A stretch of DNA of 64,000 nucleotides from Drosophila pseudoobscura (lineage: Eukaryota; Arthropoda; Insecta; Diptera; Drosophilidae): the NCBI RefSeq assembly GCF_009870125.1, contig NC_046680.1, forward strand, positions 8,990,001 through 9,054,000. Reading direction: 5' to 3'. Positions 25,222-36,769 of the stretch are shown one piece after another (position 1 is the first letter of the stretch; every line of letters starts with the position of its first letter). The notes beneath the pieces were generated by a model that was given only the letters and a program-made list of their open reading frames with translations, searched no databases and was not told where the DNA came from. The position numbers and the translations under genes were made by a program.

Positions 25222-25530
25222 TCAAAGTCGATGGGATTTTATCCATGCCGATCTTCGTAAACCACACAAGCGGCATGGAGCTCCTCTATGTGTTCCATAC
25301 CCAAATGCTTGCTGCGATCCACAATTTTGACTTCCTGCGATGACAGATCCTCCAGATCCATCTCTCCAAGTTGCCAAACACTTGAGCACCAGCCTGGCAA
25401 TAGAGCTGCCCAAGGGCGGGAGAATATGAATGTTCAAATTAAATTGTATTGGAATTCGAATCTGTTTCCATTGCGACGCGTCAAACAGCAAATTACTCCG
25501 CGGGGAAACTGTGTGGGCAGGACTCCAATT
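25222..25530 (-). pseudogene. Coding-like fragment of unidentified host gene
   Basis: On the minus strand two adjacent frames give protein-like sequence. One reads IQFNLNIHILPPLG and continues to the right on the minus strand. The other reads MDLEDLSSQEVKIVDRSKHL followed by GMEHIEELHAACVVYEDRHG and then a stop. The acidic, helical second part has normal-looking codon use and no repeats, unlike neighbouring chance frames. No single frame or obvious splice joins the two, so this may be a decayed fragment of a gene or an exon of an unrecognised one. I cannot assign a family, and chance is possible. Confidence 0.25.
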
Positions 25531-28289
25531 AATTACACGGCGACTACACGGAATCTACACGTTTGCTATAAAATGGGAGGAAAACGATAGGCAAAACGGC
25601 ACAGAAAATGCAACGCCTACAAGGTAAAATCCACCTCTTGCTCTTATATACCTTGAAGACCAAATCGACTATTGTCCTAAGGTGAGGTTTTGACTGTTGT
25701 CCATACCCCTTTTAATAGCCCCTGCAAATTGATGCTCTCCCAAAGACACGCTCTTTCCCTTTCTAACCCACGCACATTGCCGCAGAGGAACGCTCTTCTT
25801 CTTCTTATCGCTTTTGATCCTCTCTGAGCGAGTTGTCTCTCTCCCTAAGCACTCTCCCACACCTATAGGACAGACAGTGGACAACAACCAACGGTAAATC
25901 GTAAAAACAGCACATGCAGCGCGCTGAATCGTTTACAACGAACTTTAAACAATTAAAGAGAAAGACAACACGAGCGATGCCGAGAGTAAATACAATTTAA
26001 GATCTCTCATGTTCTCTTTTGCACCCTTCACATTCACTCATTCCATTTCACTCAGCAAATTCTGCTCCAGCTTTCCTTTACTCGGTGAATCCTTTGCTGT
26101 TTACTGTACAAACACACACTACGACGAGAAGCGCACGAAAACAAATTAGTTGCGTGTAATTTAATTTGAAAAAGCGAGTGCGTTTTTCAAACAAAATGAT
26201 AACTGTGAATTTGTGAATTAAAGCAAACAGCGGAAACACCGACTGAGCACAAGCGCTTCCCGCTTGACTCGGAGATACCCTTTCACGAAAACCCACGCAA
26301 CCCGACCCATAGAACATTTGATTAGACTATAGCTTAAAAGAGCATAGATTTCCAGACTTTCTAACTGCGCTATTTTCCAATGGCAGCTTTCTTCTCATCT
26401 CATTAAAGCCAGTATACCTTCCGTCTGTAAGTGTATACAGAACAACGAGCACCAACAAAGCGTGCCACCGCACAAGTGGAGAAAATACGCTAATTGGATT
26501 CCATTGAAGCATTCAGAGCATCTCACGCTGTTCCTGCGTACCCCGTAGCGTGCTTCTTTAACCCTTCCCTGCAGCCACCACCCACCCCCATCCTTTGATG
26601 GCCCAGTTAATAAACATTATACGCAATTATGATTTGTGGTTAAGATGTCATTGTCGTCGCTGGTGCTTTGTTCCTGTTGGTGCTGTTGTTTTGCTCGAGT
26701 CTTGTGTTATTTTGTGTGTTTGGGGAATTATTACGGATTACGGGATTTAATTACAATGGGACCAGGTTTACGTGGCAGTAAGGCTAGACTTATTTGAGTG
26801 AGAATTTTGTAAATACTTGAGAAGTCATTATGAATTTGTGAACAGAAAACTATAGAACCGAGTCTATTCTAAACTAGTTCTAGGCTTTAAATCTGTTTAC
26901 CTTTACTGAATACTTGCAACTACTCCTAAGTTATTCCTGGCTAGTAAATTCCCGTACCTTTGCCGTCCTTAGGGCACTTTTCCTTAAACTGGCACAAAAC
27001 TTCTGCTCGCCCGTTGCCCTATGGCCAGCTTAATTATAACTTTTGTAAGCGCCAAAGTCAAAGTTGGTCAAAGGTGTTCCGGCTCCTATAAAGTGAGGGC
27101 GCTAAAAAGTCTAGCATTTCCCAACATACTATTATGCATACATATTTACATAGTATATACGCATATACCCTCTCTGCCTGTGTTTCTGTGTGTGTTTTAC
27201 CGTGTTTGTTGCGGTCATGCCAGCCAGCGAGAGTCAGACCACCACAGAATCCCAAGCATCTGCCGCATAATTGCATACACATAGCATATGCTACGCGGAT
27301 GCAGAGAGTGGGTGGAGGGGGTGGATTGGGGCAGGGGCAGGGGCAGGGGATCGTTTCCCGAACGACAGCATAAATCCTGGGCTTCTGTCTTCCTGGTTAT
27401 TGTTTATCATGCACACACCGTATGTGGCCCGCAACAGTGGCAGCAGCCGCATACAATAACGCATACGCCATGTGTGCTCTGCTTCTCCTAACCATCCACC
27501 TCCATGGCAGCAAATATAAATATTTTAAAGTGCCGACCCAAGCAGACTCAAGCTCTAATTTAGCCAAGTGAACAGCAGCCAGGTGCCGGTGAGCCAGCCA
27601 TCCATCTAATTACCCAATTCAATGGCTAATTTCAAACTCATTTGCGGGCTTCACTCAGGAAACAATCACGAACTATATATATGAGTACTTATGGCTTTCG
27701 TTGAGGCATAACTGAATAGGGAGTGACTTGAAGCGATAAATGAAGACTTTGAACGCTTTAGGATCGCTTCAACTTGTTCGGCATCGATTGGGCAACTTTA
27801 AACCAACCTTAACCACTATCAGCGGTTAAATATATCCCAAGTAGCTCCGATTAACTATAGACCATTCTCAATGCCTTCCATTCTTATTCGAAAATGGCCT
27901 GGGAAATAGTTAGATGGACACCACATTCAACAAACTATTCTTTGAAGCTTGTCTATGGCAGTTAAACAAGCTGTTAAATAGCGCCAAAAATACACAAAAA
28001 TAAATTAAATTTGTGGATTCACCCCTTTGGCCGGATCCAGACCCAGTGGGGCCGTGGTCCAAATTGAAATGCAAGCTGTCGCCGGCTCCATTTCACGTTC
28101 CAGTGTCTTTCGCCACTCGGTTGTAGCTTCTGGTGGTGCTGCTTTTCCCGCTGCTGTTGACAAATGCAAAACCATTTGCCAAATAAATAAGCAGCTCAAC
28201 GTAAATAAATATGCTTTCGCCACGCGCATTTACACTCAATAAAGATGCTCCAAAGCTGGCCCCCAGACGACGCTACGTCGTGGATGCGA

Positions 28290-28420
28290 GTACGGATGCG
28301 GATGCGGATGATGATGATGATGCCAGTGGAAGTGGCAATGGCAATGGCAATGGGATTGGGATTGGAAATGGAGGTGGCGATGGCAGTGGCTATGGCAGTG
28401 GCGGTGGCGATGCGGGAGTC
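28290..28420. repeat. Cryptic GGNAAT/GATG simple repeat
   Basis: A stretch of GATGCG, GATGAT, GGCAAT and GGGATT units. It leaves an ATG-initiated plus-strand frame (28,211-28,429, 72 aa) whose second half is Asp-, Gly- and Asn-repeats. The frame is most simply a by-product of the repeat, not a gene. Confidence 0.7.
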
Positions 28421-30601
28421 AAAGGATAAGTCTGGCATAAAAATTGTATTTTAATGCCATCGCATAAATAACACAAACAGGACACTGGTCCCACGCTCTC
28501 AGACATGGACACGAGGGCGGGTGCGGGCGCGGACGCGGACGCAGGACGTGGCTGACAGCAGTGGTATTTTATCAAAAGGAAAAATCCCAGCAGTTTAGCC
28601 CAGCCCCAATCCCAACCCACTGGCACTAATTTAGGTGCCGAAAAATCAACAGGAAACAAACATGCCAAGGAAGAGGAATAGCCAGGGATCCATCCTGGAC
28701 GAAGGACAACCGGGCACGCCTCACTGCACAGGCGGCGTTGACAACAGCAGCGTCAGGAGAGCAGGAGGCAAAAGGGCCAGGAAATGAAGGAGGGCTGGGA
28801 GAAGCATCTTCATCATCTGGGGCGAAGGCGGCGGCATATGTTAGCGTTAGGCGCTAGGGCCAGACGCTGGCGCTCATCAATAAAATCATCGGGGTCATTA
28901 AGTGGATTAACTGCAGCCATCAGAAGCATGTGGTGCCCAGGACTCAAAACGCAAAACGCCAAACGCGCACACACACACACAAGAGAAGGGGGAAGGGAGG
29001 TATGGGAGGTCCACAGTCAGTTTTATCATTATCCCTGCTTTACACTTCATAACAGGGCGGCAGAGGCACAGTGGAAGGCACAAGTCAGACTAGTGGCATA
29101 AACAAAAGGAAGCACTGGCCTAGTCTCAAAACATTTCAGCCCACTGTGCGGTGTCCCCATCACGTCTGGGCAATGGCAAAATGTTTTTGTACGAGTATGT
29201 GCTTTCTTCGGCGTCTCCTTCTTCTTGGGAACATTCTTTCCAGCAGAAGCAAAGCAAAAGGCAGCAGACAGCAGACAGAAGGCGGCAAGGGATGGCATCT
29301 CTTGTCCTGATGTGCTGTTGTTATTGACATGTACGAATTAGGTTAAATTTATTTACTGTCAGTTCAGTGAACTGCAAATGGTTTTAGTTTATTAAATTTA
29401 CCACCCACACTGGCCAGACTCAGACACAATCTGTTTTAAGTTGGTTAAATGCAAGATGGCAGAGAAATCAAGATTGAGCCATCTCGAGAGCATCTCTCGG
29501 AGCTCAACTTTTAATTTGCACAGTTGTAAAGACCGATTGCCGTTTGATTAATCGCCTCTGCACAGTTCTGTGGAGGCAGGAGTGGCAACTCGAACTGTAT
29601 TAATCAGGGCACGTTGAACGCTGCTCATTTATTTGAAAATGCGCAAAAAACGATAGCCAAAGAGGGGTATGGCCTGGTTCGGCTCGGTTTGGATGGGATC
29701 AAATCATTTGGGTTCGGTTGAAAGGGATTTCTAGTCGTTTAATACACGATATTCGTAGCTTGCAAGGGTATACCGTACTGGTGGAAACGTATGCCATCAA
29801 CATATTCGAAGCGATTCAATAAATCCTCCATTTGTGGGTGTCTTAGCTGCCTTTCCCTATTAAATGCTGCTCTTAAATGAGAGTTTATTGTTCTCTCTCT
29901 CTAACAGCAGAGTACAGGGCACCTTCAAGTCGAAATATTCCTTCATATTCGCTGCTTTCTATTTATTTTTTTTGTTTAAAACCACTTCAACAAATGGCTG
30001 TGGCAGTCAAAGTTAAGCTGGCAAAGCGGCAAATAAAAAATGACTGAGCGCGTCCTTCCTAAAAGCTTTTCGCAAAAGTTTGCTTGGCATTGGGCGGAGG
30101 AATGGGAAGGGGAAACGGAAGGCTGCCACATCGAGCGTTTGCGCTGGAAATCAATTAAATTGAAATTACGCATACGACATGTGTGCCAATCGCAAACAGC
30201 TTTCGCTTTTGCGCTGAGGCGACTTTTCCCCGGAATTATCGCTGGCAAATTGAATTCGAAATTCGTTCTGCTCCACCCGCCCCATAAGCGCCTGCCCCCA
30301 CCTCGCCTTTGTGCAGTCAAAATCTGCAGAACGTGATGTTTGAAACTGGAACAAAGTTGTTTCAATATTTGCCAGAGTTCTTAGTGGGGGGAGTAGTTTA
30401 TACGACTACGAATATGCTAGGGAAACGAAATTCGCTGGCCATAAATTGTATTTAACCAGTTGAAAATTGAATTCAAGCACAAATTCCTTCTCCAGTCTTA
30501 TCAGTTTCATTTAGAAGCATTTCAAGCAGATAAATGTATTCAGATATTATGTAACATATATAGTATAATCAAAAGGTTGGGGTGCTTTTCAAATTGGTTA
30601 T

Positions 30602-30619
30602 CTTAAGGAGCTCCTTAAG
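30602..30619. repeat. 18-bp perfect palindrome
   Basis: CTTAAGGAGCTCCTTAAG is its own reverse complement and is followed at once by a further CTCCTTAG half copy. Nothing in the neighbourhood explains it. Confidence 0.9.
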
Positions 30620-33088
30620 CTCCTTAGTTCTTTGATATATTTGAAATAATATCAATTACTACCTATAAACGGATTAAACAGATTAACACCATGCTCTGCA
30701 CGGCAGTTTCTTCCACTGGTTGATTCCTGAAGTGCTGCCAATGGTACTAATTAATGGAGGGCTTTAAAGAATTAACGTTAATATTGCCCATGCCACACAG
30801 CTTACCACAGACACACCCACTCTACCACTGGACATTGTCACACTTGGTGCATTAATTAAATTTGTCGATAATTGCAGGCACCGAAGAGTCCGGACAAAGA
30901 CAAGGCCCAGCCTCAGGGACGGGCAACAACAAATACCCGCTATCCCCAGAAAAAATATGAACAGTTTAAACCTAAAAACAATGTAGGAAATAACAAATTA
31001 AAATAAATAAGTACAGACACTTTCCTGTTAAAAGAGCGGAAATCTAGGTATTGTGTGCATCCCTGGCTTCAGGCAAAAGGCACATTTAAGTGTCGTTTTT
31101 AAATTGATTAAAAAACTGCAGCTTCTCTGCTCTCTATATACCCTGTACTCAAAGCGTTTCCGACCTGGAGATCAAGAAAAATATATTGAAAACATGGAAC
31201 TTGGCCATGATACAGAGTATTTTAATAGAACATGGAACCAATCCAGGAATTATATATCAACAAATTAAGAAACCAAAGAAAAAGTGCGACTCTTGTTTTT
31301 AATATTTTCTTGTGGAAAGATTTCTCGATTTTTGGTTATGGGAAATGTCGACTATAGCCTTTTTGTTTGGCGCTGGACAATATTTAATTAACAAGGCGTA
31401 GGCGTCGTTTTGACTGGGCGACATTTTTAATTTCCTTTTTTTCAGAAGCACAGGAAGTGCCGTCACATAAACCGGAAGTGGGGAGCGCCACACACACACA
31501 CAGCGTCAGTCGAAAAGCGTCAAAGAGGCGCATAATTAACTTGTTGCCACGCCCACGAGCAGCACTTGAAAAGCAAGGGAAAAAAATGCCGGAACACTCT
31601 GAAAACTGTTGAAAGCGGAAGGAGGAAGGACTCAACTTTCACTGCGGCCCGGCCAAAGCTTGCCAAAGAAATGAGCAGACATTGACTGCGAGACGGAGTC
31701 GAAGTCCTAGTCCGAGACGTGGCTAAAACTTTTGCCATTGCTCGAACATAATTATAAAAGTTTCGACAAGTATTTGGCCAGGTGGGCAAGGAGCAGTTCC
31801 ACACAGAAACAAAACGAAACGGATGCCGCAGGAGAGAGAAGGAAACCAAAACTGGACCAAGGTTTGGCGGAGGGACCTGCGCCATCGTCGCCAAGTGGCA
31901 ATTGCCAAGTGCCACGAGCGGCGGCAACTTTGTTCGCACTCTGCACCAAAGTACTCACCTCGAGCCAGCCACCATCTACCGTCCCATGAATCCTTCCATT
32001 CGGTTTCCAACTAATTAGCCTGCTATTGGCATTTTCGCTTAAGCGCTTAATGAGCTCGTTGAAATCGGTAGGCAGCCTTTGCATGCGTTAATTGCTTCGG
32101 CATTCACCACACATTCCGTGCTGGCCGTGGCACCTTAAGCCACCTGATGGACTTAATTCCGTTATGATGCGCAAGAGGTATTTGTAATTTCTGTTAATGG
32201 CATGTCCTTGGCGAGGCCATCAAAAATAGGTGCAAACCGCGGACATGACTTAGAAGCTATCTAGAGATAGCACCCAGAGAAAAAAGCCTTGAGGCCCGAA
32301 TAGTTACCCTTAGATTTACGAGTATATACGTGCTTTTTGAACCAAGGCTGGACATATCTACTGTCAAGACCTTAAAGAAAAGTCTAGACAGGTACAATTA
32401 TGTTTTCTATTATTATGGCTAGACCCACGAAAAGGATACATCGTTACATGATTGCATGCATACATAAGTGATATTTTGCGACTACATATATTGTATAAGT
32501 GTTTTCTACCCTTTGTAGTCGTACTTTTAGGGGCTTACAGATATTTTCTCCGCCCACACACGGGCATTCATAAATATCTTCAGTCAAATTTAGGGATCGG
32601 TAAGTAAACGTGTATAGAATCTTGTTCTTCAAGTACAATAATGTTTGAACATTACAATAAACATATTCATGTTTAATAAATATATTTAAATCAAACCGAA
32701 TTGTATTTAACTTCTGTATAATCTGTCAGTTTTCATCTCAGGGATCGTGAGAGATCTATGATCTATGATGATTGATTGCGAAACACAACAATCCATTTTG
32801 ATATAACCATCTCCGGCTTCTCATTAGCCCGTACAAAATAAAGAGAGATCTCGACAAATATGATGCGACTGTTCTACGGTTCTCGAATGACACGAATGAC
32901 GTTCCTACCCGTACTGCGAATCTACGATACATACTCGTATGTCTGGACACATTCAGTATTTGATCTTTTTTATGGCTAATATGAAAACATTGTGTATTTT
33001 GGAACCCAAAATTCATTATCAAATTGGATCAGAATTGTCCACAATTCATTTAGAATTCAACAGCAACAGCATGGGGGGAGCGATCCTT

Positions 33089-36000
33089 CTACGCTTTCTT
33101 CCGCTTGCGCTTCTCCGCATGCATCCGCAACGTTGCTGGCTGCTGCTGCAGCAAACGTCTTGGGGGGTGGGGAATGCCAACGGGGAAATCCGTACCAAGC
33201 GGACGTGGGGTATATGCTCGAGCTCTGCACCTTGGACAATCGTGGCCAACTGTCACTGGGCCCGCAGGATATATTATCAGGTACAAGCACATCAGACGGT
33301 GGCATACGAAGAGTATCGGCAGGAAGAGCAAGGAGCACAGCAGCAACCCCACCCAGGCACTATTCTGCAAAGATAAACATGATCACATAAACAAGATCAG
33401 CTAGAAACTAGTATGGAATGTGATGTGATGTCTGTACTCACTAGGGGATTCACTAGGCGCTCACAAACGAAACGAACGCCACGATAGTAAATGTAGGCGA
33501 GGTGCTGGCAATGTCCGACATTTTTGTTGGATTCACTAATTATCATATCTATGTATTCGCGGATCTGGCTGTTGATGGCGTCGGTAAGATTCTTGGCAAG
33601 ATTATTGATAAACTCCTTGCCTTGTTTTTGGATAAACTTCTCAGCCCTTAATATCCTAGAGAGCAAGATATCAATTGAATCGCCAAAATCTAAGTTTTCG
33701 TACAAAATAAGTTCACTGATCTTCTTAACATGGCGCTTCATCGTATTCGTTGTCTGTACTAGTCTGTCGTTATATGTGTTATACATTTTTTCGACATCAA
33801 TGCGACTGTTATGGAAAGACACGTGAGCATTCCAGTAGTAATAATGGTAGGTGCTATATCCCTTATAGCCGGGCGGGTCACCATCGTGGTACGTATAATA
33901 ATTTAATTTACTGACAAGGACTTCTTCGGCGATTACTCGCAAATGATTCGCAATATTGGGTACCATAGGGTAAGTTGAATAACGAGTGCACAGGTGTGGT
34001 AGGTATGAGCTGCCGTGGTAGGTGGAGAGATTACCTTTACGCATCTCACGAAGTCGCTTTTTTTCCCCTTCAGTCAAGAGGTACAGCATTGACAGATCGT
34101 CGGTAAACTGCTTAGTTTCTTTGGGGTCATCGAGTGACAACTGCAGGCGTATCAGGTCGTCGACATTGAAAAGATTATTCACTTGCAGCAGGTGAAAGAT
34201 GGACTCATTTGCCTGGCAGTTCCTGATGGCATTCGACATACGCATGGGAGGCAAAACGAAATCTTCACCTGTGAGCGACAACAATCTGCTTACATCTAGC
34301 TTTGCGTCCAGCACCCGAAAGAGTGTATTCTTATCGCCTTCGCTCGTCGGGGCGCAGGCTCCCTCATAGGTAACCACCCCGATGAGCAAGTAGAATAGTC
34401 CAACCAGCGTAACGAACGAGTAAATAATAAATATTAGAATCATGGCCCTGAAATATGCACAAGCATAAAAGATAACGATAGAGATAAACCTCTAAAGGCA
34501 GCGCACTCACATTAGCAGACAGGAGGCGCCCGTTGACTTGCTGCAGAATCCAAGTCCACCAGCTGCCGTCCGACTTGGACCGATGCAGCCGCACAAGAGT
34601 GCCGATATCAGGATTATAATAAGCTACGATGCAAGCAATTTGCTCGTATAGGCGAGGTATAAGGCCAAGGAAAGGCAGGTTTACTTACTATGAAGGTTAA
34701 GACGCATGTAATTTCGTATATATCATCGCGATCTTGGCCAAGCTTTTCGTAGACATCGTCGTAGGTCTTTGTGGAACGCATGGTATTGAGGTGAATATCA
34801 CTGATCACTGCATCAATTATGTTACGTATTTTTGAGGCATATCCAAAAAGGGTACCATGCCCCCTGCCGATATCTCGCTTCAATGGCGGGATGATGAGTT
34901 CCATCTGCTTACGGATTTTGTCACTTACTTCTTTTAGGCGAACCAAGGCCCTCTTCGGTATTTCAAAATATTTCTCTTTAATAATCGTTTCGATACCCTC
35001 CACATAGACAGTTGTATTGGGAATCTGCAAAAAACGTAGTCAGTAGCGGTAGGGTGTCACGTATTTCTCAATAGAATAGAATAGATAATACCTGATCATA
35101 GTGTAGGCATTTCGCATAGCCTAATTCCGGAATTTCGTTATAGCGGTGGAAAGACCAGGTGTCGGTTCTTTGGCATAAAACGGCGCATGCATGGTTAATG
35201 TCTCGTTTCACTCCTCGAAGACCTGAAAGGAGAGGATAAATTCGAATTGGCCAACATGTTATTTGCATAGTTACAGTCTCGATATTGGGACCCATACATG
35301 CGTAATTCCTTCTCCAACACATCCAGATTACGCATGATGATTAGAGCTTCTGGCATGTTGTCTAAGATGCGCTCTAATTCAGCCAGCGCATTGCTGTCGG
35401 AAGTATCCGCGAGGTCAAGGAAGATGTGTTTATCCGCATCTACAGGAGGTGGAAAGGAGGCGGCAAATGCGAAGGGGGCAACAAGGCACAAAGGGATGGC
35501 AACTCTGAATGAACTTACGTTCCAATACATCGATAATGTGCGTCTCCAATTCCATAAAGTTTTTCAAAAAAAGATGCGTGATGTGATTAGCCACATCCTT
35601 CAGAAAGGAGCAAGTGTCCTCGCTGCCGCGCCGCATTGTCATTGAAGTATCGTCAAATCCCCGATCCAAAAACTTGTTCGACACAAACGCAATATAGACG
35701 CCAAAGCTGCGGAGATTCCGAACACATTACTAGGGCGATTACACTCAGATCCAGACCCAGACCCAGACCAAGACTCACCATAGACCCAAGATAAGTATCG
35801 CTAGGCATATGCCGCAACAGATGCGCCGCTTGAAGTCCCTTGCGACAGTGCATGCCGGACATCCCTGCTTGCACCGTCGACAGCAGCAGAGGCAGCAATA
35901 GCATACACTGCAGGAACCCTCAGAGAATAGGATTCAAATGTCGCATCTTCCTCATAGCGAATGAGTCTTCACTTACCCGATACACGGGATGAGAATGATG

Positions 36001-36604
36001 CCGGCCATGAAGAATATCACGCAGAAAAGAAGCAACCAGTAGCGAGCCAACAGATCGGTCCAATCGTTCCGCTCCACCTTGGGGCCCAGGGCCAGCACGT
36101 CGTCGCCCAACACCATAATATATTCTATAGCACAGGAGCCCAATTGAAGCATCGGATGGTGGAGTCAGTTCGTGGGTGATACTCACTCTGTGGCAGCGGC
36201 GGATCGTCGGTGAACACCAGCCGGAAGAGACTTTTCGTAAAGTTGTAGACAAAATTCAGGGATGTGGTTGGTGAGGTAAAATCCCGGGTGTAGTTGGGAC
36301 GCCCCTTGTACTTTGTGTACTCGACAGGAGGCCAGTGCACCTGTCCAAGCTGTTCGTGCGTCGTGCCATCGCCCTCGTAGCCCGCGCGCCACCAGGATGA
36401 CCGATCTGTGTCATTACCCGCCTCATCACCACTACCCGCCTCATCCCCACCAGCCGCCGCGGTTGTGTCTTGTCTTGGATCTCGTCTACCAAATGCTTCG
36501 TTTCCATCGGGCAACTGAGCCAGGACTGGCATCATTAGTAATGCCAGAACCAGAACGTAAACCGGGTTTCGGGGCTTCCATCGCCGATGTACCTCTGATG
36601 TCAT
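33089..36604 (-). CDS. Prominin-like five-transmembrane glycoprotein, copy B
   Basis: In transcript order the exons are 36604-36187, 36124-35977, 35907-35779, 35706-35519, 35439-35275, 35222-35092, 35024-34689, 34623-34511, 34447-33442 and 33364-33089, giving 969 aa. Exons 2-8 have exactly the same lengths and phases as copy A. The domain order is the same: signal peptide, N-terminal ectodomain with an extra acidic/Gly-rich insertion (about residues 37-70), TM1, Cys-rich loop, TM2, large loop, TM3, TM4, second large loop, TM5 and a basic tail ending RKRKKA. Introns are 52-77 nt; the one between exons 5 and 6 is 52 nt, near the lower limit for flies. The gene looks whole. Similarity to copy A extends about 150 bp upstream of the ATG and about 40 bp past the stop. 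Most of the gene has clearly diverged, but exons 3 and 8 contain nearly identical tracts. It points towards copy A, tail to tail. Confidence 0.9.
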
Positions 36605-36769
36605 CTTGTGTCAACAAAACCTCAGTTTCGAATACTTCTCGTAGCGCAGATCCTTGTCTTTTCGGTTGTGTGGTCGTGGTCCTATGTGTAAATATACAAA
36701 TGTAGGAAGCACACATGAGTACTTGTTTTGTGTTGAGCAGAGTGATATACATAGGGACACTTAAATGAC

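Larger units (their letters stand above)
21980..33050. other. Intergenic region between the two prominin-like genes
   Basis: This 11 kb stretch separates the converging 3' ends of the two prominin-like genes. No intact gene is visible. It holds AT-rich blocks, CT-rich stretches at 23,620-23,880 and 25,740-25,860, a T-rich stretch at 24,800-25,010, GN-type simple repeats near 28,300, an 18-bp palindrome at 30,602 and one coding-like fragment near 25.3 kb (listed separately). Segments around 24,270-24,480 and 25,880-26,300 look unlike their surroundings and could be old mobile DNA, but I cannot name a family. Confidence 0.5.

Noticed and set aside
25740-26300. CT-rich block followed by AACGAACTTTAAAC-type sequence as a possible gene promoter
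   Set aside because: No coding exon is found on either side. It remains a low-value possibility inside the intergenic entry.
28211-28429. 72-aa ATG frame with Asp and Gly-Asn runs
   Set aside because: The composition is explained by a GGNAAT/GATG simple repeat. There is no other coding evidence.
31500-32100. Several overlapping 80-140 codon frames
   Set aside because: They overlap on both strands in different frames, have no recognisable domains, and most start at non-ATG codons.
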